64,000 nucleotides of DNA from Minicystis rosea. Its GTDB lineage: Bacteria; Myxococcota_A; Polyangia; Polyangiales; Polyangiaceae. The stretch is from contig CP016211.1 of the NCBI GenBank assembly GCA_001931535.1, positions 13,066,377-13,130,376 of the forward strand, in the 5' to 3' direction. Under the pieces are notes generated by a model, which saw nothing but the letters and a program-made list of their open reading frames with translations, was not told the origin of the DNA and did no database searches. The first letter of the stretch is position 1. Every line of letters begins with the position of its first letter. Below, one piece after another: positions 1 through 8,933 of this stretch. The position numbers and the translations under genes are program-made.

Positions 1-1
1 C

Positions 2-580
2 TTTCCCTGGCGACACACGAGCTTCTTCGTCGTGGGCGCCGGCCTCGGCAAAGAGGTCGAGATGCGCGCCGACGCCGAAGGCGTCGTCCCTTGGGACACG
101 GGAATCGAGCCTTGGATCGACGCCGTGGGCTATCTCTCGCCCAAGCCTGCGGGCGGGCTCGTCTATCGCCCGCTCGCCAAGCCTCTTCGGGTGACCAATC
201 CCGTCGTCACCCACAATGGAGACGACGTCCGCTTCACCACCGGCCTTCCCGAGGCGCGCGGCGTGGCCGGCACGCTCGACTTCGACCTTCCTCACTGGCC
301 TTACGACCATGCCTATCGCTACTTCACCGTGATGGTCGGCGCCACGACGTCCGTCTTCCCCGGCGCGCTGCCCGGCGGCCTGGAAGGGCCCGATTTCACC
401 ACCGTGCAGCTCAACCAGAATGGCCACGTCACGGCCACGTTCATGACCCGCACCGACGCCGAAGGAGCCTTCGTGATGCGACACTACTCCTATGCGAGCG
501 GCGGCAGCACCGGTGCGCCGGCCGAGCTCTCCGCGGTCTCGGTGCGCATGCGCGTCGATGCGGTGCTGACCGAGCCTTGA
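2..580 (+). CDS. C-terminal part of an unrecognised protein (5' truncated by window edge)
   Basis: The frame is already open at the first bases of the window and runs to a TGA at 578-580, so only the C-terminal ~192 residues are visible. A GTG at 32 is an internal codon and is not a convincing start, because no ribosome site precedes it. The visible part has no catalytic motif or membrane segment that I recognise. It is rich in beta-type alternating residues with Gly/Thr/Pro turns (for example around VTHNGDD and YDHAYRYFTV), which fits an extracellular or surface beta-sandwich. Codon third positions are strongly G/C, as in the neighbouring genes. It is convergent with the kinase at 724-2637. 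No function assigned. Confidence 0.55.
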   Translation, partial: FPWRHTSFFVVGAGLGKEVEMRADAEGVVPWDTGIEPWIDAVGYLSPKPAGGLVYRPLAKPLRVTNPVVTHNGDDVRFTTGLPEARGVAGTLDFDLPHWPYDHAYRYFTVMVGATTSVFPGALPGGLEGPDFTTVQLNQNGHVTATFMTRTDAEGAFVMRHYSYASGGSTGAPAELSAVSVRMRVDAVLTEP

Positions 581-723
581 GGTTGGGAATCGACGGCGAG
601 CTTTGCCGGCGAATGCCCATGAGATGATCGACATCGGGTGTCGCGAGACGGGCGCTCGTGACACCTTTCATCCCATCTCGGGTCGATGAACGTGTGGGGT
701 GATGATGGTGTTATTGGCGCCGC

Positions 724-2637
724 TCACCGTTGCTCGGGGAGCAGCTTGCGCAGGTGCCAGGCTTGCAAGAAGAGCTGTCGCTCGGCGGCGTTGAGCGCGT
801 CGCGCACGCTGCCCAGGAAGATGGCGGGCAGGGCGACGAAGGTCACGCTGGCGTAGATCAGCATCGGTACCGTGGTGTGCGGCGCGAGGTACACGGCGCG
901 CGAAAGGAGCGTGAGGTTGCCGTGCTCGAAGACGTAGGCCGGTGAGAAGACGTTCCCGAGCTCCAAGACGAATGGCACCAAGACCGCGAGCACGCCGAGC
1001 GCGACCACGGCCCAGCGCTCTTGTCGTCTCCGGCATTGGAAGGCGATCCACAGCGTGGTGATGGCGACGGCCTGCGGGACGAGCACGAAGGGGCCGAGCC
1101 AGCAGGCCACGCTCGCCACCGTCGCGAGCGACATGGCCGTGAGGAGCAGGCGGTGCGCGCCCGCGAGCTTCTCGGTCTTCCGCGCCCAGAGCGCATAAAG
1201 GTAGGTGAACACGCTGAGCACCGTGCACACCAGGAAGGGCAGCCATTGCCGCACGCCCATGGCGAGCACGAGGAACGGCGTGAGCGTCCAGCTCCCCAGC
1301 GCATACGATCCGAAGCGCGCGATCTGATCACGGTTCTGGCTCGTCATCGTGTTGATCTCGGCCTCGACCTCGGGAGGCATCTGCGGCGGAGCTTCGACGA
1401 AGAGGCGGACCAGGAGGCGGCGGGCCTCTTCGTTGTCGGAGTCGAGCGCGAGCGCCGCCGTCACCTCGCGCACGGCATCGGTGCGCGCGGTCGCGGCCAT
1501 CTTGCCGCTCGGATCGGGCGTCGCCGCCTGCGCGAGGGCCGCGTCCGCCGCGGCGACGCGCGCGGTGCTGAGCGCGCGGCGGCGCTCCAGATCGCGATCG
1601 CCGTCGAGGTAACGCTCCACCGCTTCGGCCAGCTCGCGCGCGCTCTGGTGGCGATCGGCGCGATCGCGCGCCGAGGCCTTCGCGCAGATGGCATCGAGCT
1701 CGGGCGGCACGTCCTTGGTGACGTCCGCGGCGCGTCGCGCGGTGGGCGCGCGCGTTGACTCCGCGAGCTGGTCGAACGAGTCGCCCTGATGCATTCGGCG
1801 ATGCGTGAGGATCTCGAAGAGAATGGCGCCGAGCGCATAGACGTCGGTGCGCGCGTCCTGGCTCTCGCCGAGGCCGAGGAGCTGCTCGGGGGACATGTAG
1901 CCGGGCGTGCCGACCATGTTTCCCTGGGCCAGCAGATCGGCGTCCGACACGACCATCGGCGCGCTCGTGGTGTGCTCGGTGACGAGGCGGGCCACGCCCC
2001 AATCGAGCACGTACACCTCGCCGAAATCGCCGAGCATGATGTTGGAGGGCTTGAGATCGCGGTGCAGGACGCCGCGCGAGTGGGCGTAGTCGACCGCGAG
2101 GCACACGCGCACGAAGGCGTCGAGCAGCTTTCGTCGCGAGTGGTGGGCGACCATGCTCGGCTCGCCGCGGGCGAGCCCGTCGAGCACCTCGGCCAGCGTG
2201 TGCCCGCGCACCCGGCGCATCGTGAAGAAGAGCCGCCCATCGTCGCCCGTCCCGAAGTCGTAGACGGGCACGATGGAGGGGTGCTCGAGCTGCCCTTGCA
2301 CCCGCACCTCGCGCACGAACCTTCGCTGCGCGACCACGTTCCCGTGCTGCGCCTCGAGCAATGTCTTCAATGCGACGTCGCGCCCGATGGCCCCGTCGCG
2401 GCAGAGCCGCACCTCGCCCATTCCGCCCGACCCGAGCACCTCGTGGATGCGATAGCGCCCCGTGGTCTCGTGGACCGCGGTGATGGCGCCCTCGGTGGTG
2501 GCATCGAGCGGCTCGGGCGTATCGGCGACGAGGGTCGCCGCGTGCCACAGGGAACGCTCCACGGTATAGGGATAGGTCTCGTCCGGGCTCGGTCGGCTCG
2601 CTCCAGGCGAGGGCGATGCTTCCCTGTTCGGTCCCAT
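724..2637 (-). CDS. Ser/Thr protein kinase with C-terminal multi-pass membrane domain
   Basis: A 637-residue Hanks-type kinase fused to a membrane module. After a ~60-residue Pro/Ser-rich N-terminus comes the Gly loop LGSGGMGEV, the ATP lysine in VALKTL, the catalytic loop LHRDLKPSN and a metal-binding loop reading DWG instead of DFG. An APE-like MSPEQ segment follows. All residues needed for catalysis are present, so the kinase is probably active despite the DFG to DWG change. The last ~200 residues contain roughly six hydrophobic helices, and the chain ends in a basic tail. ATG at 2637 is chosen as start; it lies one base beyond the ATG proposed for the divergent FHA activator, so the two genes are head-to-head and probably functionally linked. 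Substrate unknown. Confidence 0.88.
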   Translation of the reverse strand: MGPNREASPSPGASRPSPDETYPYTVERSLWHAATLVADTPEPLDATTEGAITAVHETTGRYRIHEVLGSGGMGEVRLCRDGAIGRDVALKTLLEAQHGNVVAQRRFVREVRVQGQLEHPSIVPVYDFGTGDDGRLFFTMRRVRGHTLAEVLDGLARGEPSMVAHHSRRKLLDAFVRVCLAVDYAHSRGVLHRDLKPSNIMLGDFGEVYVLDWGVARLVTEHTTSAPMVVSDADLLAQGNMVGTPGYMSPEQLLGLGESQDARTDVYALGAILFEILTHRRMHQGDSFDQLAESTRAPTARRAADVTKDVPPELDAICAKASARDRADRHQSARELAEAVERYLDGDRDLERRRALSTARVAAADAALAQAATPDPSGKMAATARTDAVREVTAALALDSDNEEARRLLVRLFVEAPPQMPPEVEAEINTMTSQNRDQIARFGSYALGSWTLTPFLVLAMGVRQWLPFLVCTVLSVFTYLYALWARKTEKLAGAHRLLLTAMSLATVASVACWLGPFVLVPQAVAITTLWIAFQCRRRQERWAVVALGVLAVLVPFVLELGNVFSPAYVFEHGNLTLLSRAVYLAPHTTVPMLIYASVTFVALPAIFLGSVRDALNAAERQLFLQAWHLRKLLPEQR

Positions 2638-4015
2638 GAGCCTCACCCTATACTGGCTTCCGTTGAACACCGAGACGATCGACGAACTCTCTGCTCATCC
2701 CTGGGGCTCCGATGACGCGAGCCACCCCGGGATCTTCATCGTGCACTCCGGTGAGCAGCCGCAGCGCCTGGTCCTGCCGCTCGAAGGCGGCGCGCTGGAG
2801 CTCGGCCGCGACGAGCTGGCCGCCGCCGGCATCCCGGACGCGCGGATGTCGCGCCGTCACCTGCGTGTCGAAATCGACGCCGAGGGGTGGACGGTGCACG
2901 ATCTCGGCAGCCGCAATGGGACCTTCGTCGACGGCCGTCAAGTGCAGGTCGCACGTCGCTTGCGGAACCCGGTGGTCCGCGTCGGCCGCACGCTCCTGCT
3001 CCCCGTCGGCGATCGCCGCCCGTACGAATCTCCCGGCGTCACGGTGCAAGCCGGCGTCGTGACGGGGCCGACCATGGCGAGCTTCTACGAGCGCATCACC
3101 TTGATCGCGCAGAGCGGCGCCAATTTGCTCATCAATGGCAACAGCGGCACCGGCAAGGAGCTCGCGGCCAATGCATTCCACGCGGCCGGCGACAAAGCGC
3201 GCCCCTTCGTCGCGGTGAATTGCGCCACGATACAACGCGAGATCGCCGAGCGCATTCTCTTCGGCGCGCGTCGCGGCGCGTACACCGGCGCGGTGGCCGA
3301 CGCCGTGGGTGTGGTGCAGGCTGCCGATCGCGGCACGCTCTTCCTCGACGAGGTCGCCGAGCTCGATCTCGCCGTGCAAGCCAAGCTCCTCCGGGTGCTC
3401 GAGACGAAGCGGGTGGCGCCTCTAGGGTCCGTCACCGATATCGCCGTCGACGTCCGCCTCTGCGCCGCGACCCACAAAGATTTGCGCGCCGAGGTGGCGG
3501 CCGGTCGCTTCCGCGAGGATCTGTATTTCCGCATCGGCCGTCCGGCCCTCCGGCTGCCTCCGCTGCGCGAGCGTCGCGAGGAGATCCCGTGGCTCATCGA
3601 GCAAGCGCTCGCCGCTCAATCGGTGCGCGTCACCGCCGGCGCGGAGTTCATCGAAGCGTGCTTGTTGCGCGCGTGGCCCGGCAACGTGCGCGAGCTGCTC
3701 GCCGAGGCGAAGACCGCGGCGGTCGCAGCGGTCGCGGCGCGGCGCGGCGCCATCCTCGCTTCCGATCTCGACGACGAAGCGGGCCGCGTGCACGGGCCGA
3801 ACAGCGAGCGATCCAGCGAGCGATTCGAAGAGAAGAGCGACACCGACGCTCGCTCCGAGGCGCCCGCTCCCGACACCGCCGCCATCGAGGCCGCGCTCCG
3901 CGCCGAGCAAGGCAACGTCGCCCGCGCCGCCGCCCGCCTCGGCCTCGCGCGCAGCAAGCTCCGGCGCGCCATCGAGCGTCAGGGGATCGACGTGAAGGCG
4001 CTGCGATCGGGCTGA
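2636..4015 (+). CDS. FHA-domain sigma54-dependent transcriptional activator
   Basis: About 459 residues. Residues ~35-115 form a forkhead-associated phosphothreonine-binding domain (LELGRDEL, MSRRHLRVE, DLGSRNGTFVDG). Residues ~140-370 are an AAA+ sigma54-interaction domain with Walker A GNSGTGKE and Walker B GTLFLDEV. The sigma54-contact loop reads GAYTGA, with Tyr in place of the usual Phe of GAFTGA. The C-terminus has a Fis-type helix-turn-helix (NVARAAARLGLARSKLRRA). This FHA-EBP architecture is typical of myxobacteria, where a kinase supplies the signal; the divergent membrane kinase is the obvious partner (inference). The start is uncertain: ATG 2636 would overlap the kinase start, while TTG 2663 and GTG 2741 are in-frame alternatives that would leave room for a promoter. 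Confidence 0.88.
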   Translation: MSLTLYWLPLNTETIDELSAHPWGSDDASHPGIFIVHSGEQPQRLVLPLEGGALELGRDELAAAGIPDARMSRRHLRVEIDAEGWTVHDLGSRNGTFVDGRQVQVARRLRNPVVRVGRTLLLPVGDRRPYESPGVTVQAGVVTGPTMASFYERITLIAQSGANLLINGNSGTGKELAANAFHAAGDKARPFVAVNCATIQREIAERILFGARRGAYTGAVADAVGVVQAADRGTLFLDEVAELDLAVQAKLLRVLETKRVAPLGSVTDIAVDVRLCAATHKDLRAEVAAGRFREDLYFRIGRPALRLPPLRERREEIPWLIEQALAAQSVRVTAGAEFIEACLLRAWPGNVRELLAEAKTAAVAAVAARRGAILASDLDDEAGRVHGPNSERSSERFEEKSDTDARSEAPAPDTAAIEAALRAEQGNVARAAARLGLARSKLRRAIERQGIDVKALRSG

Positions 4016-4252
4016 AGCGCGGAGATATCGAGTCTGCGCTCGCAGGCGCTCGCCGTTCTCTGCTTCGGCCTCGACGTCGGCTTTCTCGGTCGCGATTCGC
4101 GTCCGGGAAAGGGTCGCTGCCGAGCGCTCGTTTCGTGAGCATTCGCCGGCCCGCTTGCCCCACGTTGCAGCTCTCCCTCGACCGGCGTTGCGCTGGGCGC
4201 GCTGCTTTCGATACCCTCGGCGGTCATGTCGCTGGAGCGGGAGGCGAGCGGT

Positions 4253-6496
4253 ATGTCGACAGGCATCGAGGACGAGAATCGCGCGGCGCAGGTCGCCGAC
4301 TTTTTGCGAGGGTTGTTTGCGGGGCCGCAATTCGAGCTCTTCCAAGACAATCGCGACGACGAGAAGCAGCGTTACCTCGAATCGAGCGGTCAATCGGAGG
4401 AGCTCGTCAGCCGGGCCGTCGACGGCCTCCACGAGGCGCTCGACGGACAAGCGCTGAGCCACGACCGGCTCGAAGCGCTGGAGGCGATCGTCCTCAAAGA
4501 TCAGTGCCCCACGCTGGAGATCGCCGACGACACCTTCGTCCCCCCCAAAGGCCGTTGGGAATCCCTCGGGCAGCACCAGGCTTGGCTCACCGACGTCATC
4601 CGCGCCGCCGGGAGGGTGGATTGCGCCTCGCTCCGCGAACCCTATGTCGGCTCGGGCTTGCTCGTCGCCCCGAACTTGGTGATGACCAATCGCCACGTCG
4701 CCCGCGTCTTCGCCAACGGCTTCGGTTTGAAGGAGAACCTCGAGCGCCGTTTCCCGAGCGAATTCGATTTCCGCCACGAGAAGTCCACGCCCCTCGCCCG
4801 CGATCCGGTGACGGTGGTGGACGTGCTCCTCATCCATCCTCACTGGGACATCGCCGTCCTTCAGGTTGCGCCCCCCGCCGCCGACCAGCACGCTCCCGTG
4901 CAGCTCTCGGGCGTGCCCCCGCAGAAGCTCGAAGAGCACGAGATCGCCGTCATCGGATATCCCTTCTTCAGCTTCGTGGGGAGCGAGTACGACACGCGGG
5001 TGTTGCTCGACAACTTCGGTGACACACCGGGCGTCAAGCGCCTCCAGCCCGGTCGGTTGACGGAGCGGCTCTCCTATTTCGATCCCACGGACCGCTGGCC
5101 CAAGGTCCTCGCCGTGGGCCACAACGCCTCCACGCTGGGTGGCAATTCGGGCTCTCTGGTGGTGAGCCTCGCCGAGCGGCGCATCCTCGCCGTGCACTTC
5201 GCCGGACAAGCCTTCAAGACCAATTGGGCCGTTCCGACCTGGGAGCTCGCCCGCGATGCGCGGATTCGCGATCTCGGCATCACCTTCCACGGCGACGGCG
5301 CCGACCTCACGCCCGATCCCGAGGTCGAGAAAGCCTGGGCCGCGCTCGCGCCTCGCCCTGCGACCATTGCCGTGCCCACCCCACCGCCGAGCCCCGAAGT
5401 GACCGCGCGCGCGCCGGACCCGGTCGCCGACGTCGTCGTCCGCGCCGCGCCCAAGGCCGCGAGCGATCTCGCTGCCCCCTCGCTTCCAGATGCTTCGAGC
5501 TTCATCATTCCCCTGGAAATCACGGTGCGCCCGCTCGTCATCGAGGCTCGGCCGCGAATCTCCGCGGCGTCGCCGCCCACGGAGAGGGTGGCCGCCGCGC
5601 TCGAACGCATCGCCGTCGATCCCGATTATGCGAGCCGCGACGGCTACGATCCGGATCACCTCGACGTCACCATTCCCATGCCGGCCCTCACGGACGCGGC
5701 CATGGCCCTCGTCTCCCGCGATCGCACGCAGGAGGACGACGACAATCACATCCTCCACTATCACCACTTCTCCCTGGTGATGAACAAGCGCAGGCGGCTC
5801 GCCTTCTTCACCGCTTGCAACACCACCCGTGATCCGGCGCTGTTCGGCAAGAAGAGCCGGAGCACGCTCTCGAACGGCGACACTTGGGTCCCGGATCCGC
5901 GCATCCCCGTGCAACATCAGATCACGACGGCCGAGCTCTACGGCCCTTCGCCCTTCGATCGCGGGCACATCGTCCGGCGCGAGGATGCCTATTGGGGAAT
6001 GACGGATCGCGAGCGGGAGTGGGGGAACTTCGACACGTTCCATTACACCAACTGCTCTCCGCAGCATCCGGACTACAACCAATCTCAGAAGCATGGTGTC
6101 TGGGGCGAGCTCGAAAACCAGATCGCGGGCGAGGCCAAGGCCAAGGATCTCCGCCTCAGCTATTTCGCCGGCCCCGTCCTCGCCCCGCGCGATCCGGTGC
6201 TCTGGGGTGTCCGCGTGCCGCGCCAGTTTTGGAAGGTGGTGCTCTGCGTCGACGATCGCACCCACGCGCTCTCCGCCTTCGCGTTCCTCTTGAGCCAAGC
6301 GGATCTGGTGGCCGGCGTGAAGGAGGAGTCCACGTTCGACGCGGGCGCGCTCAAACCCCATCTCGTCTCGATCGCGCGGCTCGAGCAGCTCACGGACGTG
6401 CGCTTCCCCGAGGTGGTGAAGCTCGCCGACGTGCGCCGCAGCAAGTCGCCGGCGGAGAGCGTCGTCCTCCTCCCCGGCCGTCCCATCTCCACGTGA
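4253..6496 (+). CDS. Trypsin-like serine protease fused to a DNA/RNA non-specific endonuclease
   Basis: A 747-residue two-enzyme fusion. Residues ~1-115 are an acidic, helical region of unknown role. Residues ~120-340 are a trypsin-fold (S1/S46-like) protease with His148 in TNRHVAR, Asp199 in HWDIAVLQV and Ser299 in GGNSGSL. After a ~90-residue Pro/Ala linker, residues ~480-690 form a beta-beta-alpha metal nuclease (NUC1/endonuclease G family): DRGH at 569-572 with His572 as general base, then NCSPQ and W-x-x-LE carrying the metal-binding Asn. No signal peptide is visible. ATG 4253 is preferred over ATG 4226 because a GGGAGG lies eight bases upstream. It is the first gene of a lytic row; the subtilase starts 19 bp after its stop. 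Whether the protease arms or restrains the nuclease is unknown. Confidence 0.88.
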   Translation: MSTGIEDENRAAQVADFLRGLFAGPQFELFQDNRDDEKQRYLESSGQSEELVSRAVDGLHEALDGQALSHDRLEALEAIVLKDQCPTLEIADDTFVPPKGRWESLGQHQAWLTDVIRAAGRVDCASLREPYVGSGLLVAPNLVMTNRHVARVFANGFGLKENLERRFPSEFDFRHEKSTPLARDPVTVVDVLLIHPHWDIAVLQVAPPAADQHAPVQLSGVPPQKLEEHEIAVIGYPFFSFVGSEYDTRVLLDNFGDTPGVKRLQPGRLTERLSYFDPTDRWPKVLAVGHNASTLGGNSGSLVVSLAERRILAVHFAGQAFKTNWAVPTWELARDARIRDLGITFHGDGADLTPDPEVEKAWAALAPRPATIAVPTPPPSPEVTARAPDPVADVVVRAAPKAASDLAAPSLPDASSFIIPLEITVRPLVIEARPRISAASPPTERVAAALERIAVDPDYASRDGYDPDHLDVTIPMPALTDAAMALVSRDRTQEDDDNHILHYHHFSLVMNKRRRLAFFTACNTTRDPALFGKKSRSTLSNGDTWVPDPRIPVQHQITTAELYGPSPFDRGHIVRREDAYWGMTDREREWGNFDTFHYTNCSPQHPDYNQSQKHGVWGELENQIAGEAKAKDLRLSYFAGPVLAPRDPVLWGVRVPRQFWKVVLCVDDRTHALSAFAFLLSQADLVAGVKEESTFDAGALKPHLVSIARLEQLTDVRFPEVVKLADVRRSKSPAESVVLLPGRPIST

Positions 6497-6515
6497 AGCG
6501 AAGAGACTCGGCTCG

Positions 6516-8753
6516 ATGAAACGCGTGATCGTCACGATGCTCCACGAGGAGGAGCAGTCTTTGGCCGCCCAACACCTCACCTCCGTGCGGGCGTGGGGAG
6601 AGAGCCTCTGCGTCGGTGAAATGGACGACGCCGGCATCGACACGCTCCGCGAGGCCGGCCTGATCGTGGAGGTGATCCCCTCGGACGACGATCTCCGGGC
6701 CCAAGGCTTCCTCGTCCCCCATGCGCTGAGCAACGTCGCCTCTTTTCTGCCGATGGCGCCCGCCACGGTCGCGCTCGTCACCTACGGTCCCATCTTGCCC
6801 GAATGGGTACAGCGCCTCTCGGCTCTCGGTGTGCGCCGGGTGGATCGCGCGGGCGGCGATCGCCTCCGGATTCGCGTGGAGGACGACGCCACGCTTCGGG
6901 AGATTGCCTCTCTCGATTGGGTGATCGGGATTCGCGGCGTCGATCCGCCGCGCCCCTTCAGGCTCCCGACAGCGGGCGAAGAGCCCGACGACGTGCCCTT
7001 CTCGCCCGACGGCTCGCCGATTGCTCCGGGGCCGGACATCGAGCGTCCTTGGGACGTGCGCGTCCGCGACGGCATGACGGCCGAAGACGTCACGAGCTGG
7101 GCGAATCAGAACGGGATTGCCATTCTCGGATCGAGCGCACGCCGCGTGCGCCTCGGCGTCACGTCCGCGAAGGAGCCCAAGCTCGCCGATCTCGACGAGC
7201 TCGGTTTGGAGGTGACCCTCTTCATCCCGCCCACGTGGCACAACGACTGTGCGCGCGCCGGTATCGGCATTCCCATCGACGCGCGCGTGCGTGTCGGCGC
7301 TGCGGACGTGACGTTGACGGGCCGCGATCAGATCGTCGCCGTCGCCGACTCCGGCCTCGACGACGCCCACCCGGATTTCGCGGGCCGCATCGCCCGCGTG
7401 ATCGCGCGCGGCCGCCCCGGCAATGCCAGCGATCCGCACGGCCACGGCACGCACGTGTCGGGCACCATCCTCGGCAGCGGCGCCGCCTCCGCCGGCCGAT
7501 ATCGCGGGATCGCGCCCGAGGCGCGGCTCGTCTTCCAATCGATCCTCGACGGCCTCGGCGGCCTCGGCGGCCTCCCGGTGGATCTCGGAGATCTCTTTGC
7601 CGAGGCGCTCGCCCAAGGCGCGCGCATCCACAACAACTCTTGGGGATCGGCGGTGCAATCGCGTTACACCGGCACCTCCGAGGACGTGGACGCCTTCGTG
7701 GCCGCGCACCCCGAAATGCTCGTCGTCCTCTCCGCCGGCAACGAGGGCACGACGCTCGTCGACAACAACGTCCCTGCTCATTTGGAGCCGGGCCTCGTCC
7801 AACCCCTCTCGCTCGGCGCGCCCGCCACCAGCAAGAATGCGCTCGTCGTCGGCGCCGTCCGCAGCAGCCGTGTCTCGGGCGGGCTCGCGCAGCGCACCTA
7901 TGCCACGGTCTTCCCGCAGCGATTCCCGCTCACCGGCAAGCCCGCCGACGTCGCGGCCGACCTCGTCTCCGGCGATCCCGAGCAGCTCGCCGGCTTCAGC
8001 AGCCGCGGCCCGTGCGACGATCGCCGCATCAAGCCCGATGTCGTGGCCCCCGGCACCGATATCGTATCGACGCGCAGCGCCCTCGCCCCGAGCAGCCATT
8101 TCGCGGAGACCCTCCCCGAGCCTTATGGCTACATGAGCGGGACGAGCATGGCTGCGCCCGTGGTCACCGGGCTCGCCGTGCTGGTGCGCGAATACTACGT
8201 CCGTCATCGCAACGTCGAAGCGCCGAGCGCCGCCCTCCTCAAAGCCACCATCATCAACGGCACGCGCGTGCTCACCGGCGGTGACGCCGGCGGGCCCGTG
8301 CCCAATCCCCATCAGGGATTCGGATGTGTCGATCTCACCACCACGCTGCCCACCGGCGACGGCGTGAAGCTCGCGTTCCTCGACGTGCCCGCGACCGAGG
8401 GCTTCACGAAACCGCTCGATCGCCGGCGCTTCACCTTCGTCGTCGCCGCGCCGGGCGAAGTGCGCATCTGCCTCGCGTTCATCGATCCTCCGGCGCGCGG
8501 CCTGCAAAACGATCTCGACATCATCGTCGAAGGCCCCGGCACGCCGCGCCGCAAGATCCTCGGCAACGCCGATCTCCGCGGCCGCCTGACGGCGGAGGAT
8601 TGCGAGAACAACGCCGAGATCGTGCGGATCGGAGACGCCGCGCCCGGCACGTGGCTGATCTCCATACGTTGTCGCAACCTCATCCACGGGCCTCAGGGCT
8701 TTGCGCTCGTGGTGCGCGGCCCTTTGCGCGACGAGATCCTCGCGAGCGCTTGA
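6516..8753 (+). CDS. Subtilisin-like (S8) serine protease, KP-43-like
   Basis: A 745-residue subtilase. The first ~235 residues contain two related alpha/beta segments (compare residues 1-60 with ~185-245) that may act as inhibitor-like or pro-domains. The catalytic domain shows Asp278 (VADSGLDD), His310 (GHGTHVSG), an oxyanion Asn in NNSWGS and Ser544 (SGTSMAAP). The last ~130 residues form a beta-sandwich (AFIDPPARGLQNDLDI) as in KP-43-type proteases. No secretion signal is evident at the N-terminus (MKRVIVTMLHEEEQ), which is unusual for this family. It starts 19 bp behind the protease-nuclease stop, so the two are probably co-transcribed. Confidence 0.9.
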   Translation: MKRVIVTMLHEEEQSLAAQHLTSVRAWGESLCVGEMDDAGIDTLREAGLIVEVIPSDDDLRAQGFLVPHALSNVASFLPMAPATVALVTYGPILPEWVQRLSALGVRRVDRAGGDRLRIRVEDDATLREIASLDWVIGIRGVDPPRPFRLPTAGEEPDDVPFSPDGSPIAPGPDIERPWDVRVRDGMTAEDVTSWANQNGIAILGSSARRVRLGVTSAKEPKLADLDELGLEVTLFIPPTWHNDCARAGIGIPIDARVRVGAADVTLTGRDQIVAVADSGLDDAHPDFAGRIARVIARGRPGNASDPHGHGTHVSGTILGSGAASAGRYRGIAPEARLVFQSILDGLGGLGGLPVDLGDLFAEALAQGARIHNNSWGSAVQSRYTGTSEDVDAFVAAHPEMLVVLSAGNEGTTLVDNNVPAHLEPGLVQPLSLGAPATSKNALVVGAVRSSRVSGGLAQRTYATVFPQRFPLTGKPADVAADLVSGDPEQLAGFSSRGPCDDRRIKPDVVAPGTDIVSTRSALAPSSHFAETLPEPYGYMSGTSMAAPVVTGLAVLVREYYVRHRNVEAPSAALLKATIINGTRVLTGGDAGGPVPNPHQGFGCVDLTTTLPTGDGVKLAFLDVPATEGFTKPLDRRRFTFVVAAPGEVRICLAFIDPPARGLQNDLDIIVEGPGTPRRKILGNADLRGRLTAEDCENNAEIVRIGDAAPGTWLISIRCRNLIHGPQGFALVVRGPLRDEILASA

Positions 8754-8933
8754 GCCGTCGCGAGGGCCATGCCCATCTCCCGCCGATTCCGGATGATCCT
8801 TACGCGCATAGGAGAGATCGGGTAAGCTGATCGAGCCCGGCGTGGAAGGGTCATGCCATCATGGCCATCCGGCGAACATCGGTGCTCGGGCAAGAAAAAA
8901 CCGAGTCACGAGTCGGGGCAAGAGAGGAGAGAC
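8754..8933. other. Intergenic gap inside the lytic row
   Basis: 180 bp between the subtilase stop and the M15 peptidase start, the only sizeable gap in the row. It is locally less GC-rich (TTACGCGCATAGGAGAG followed by TAAGCTGAT), so a separate promoter for the peptidase is possible. No clear terminator hairpin is visible. A strong GAGAGGAGAG ribosome site lies just upstream of ATG 8934. Confidence 0.35.

Noticed and set aside
1960..2080. Calling the first membrane kinase a pseudokinase because DFG reads DWG
   Set aside because: The HRD catalytic loop, the ATP lysine, the metal-binding Asp and the Gly loop are all intact, so activity is more likely than not.
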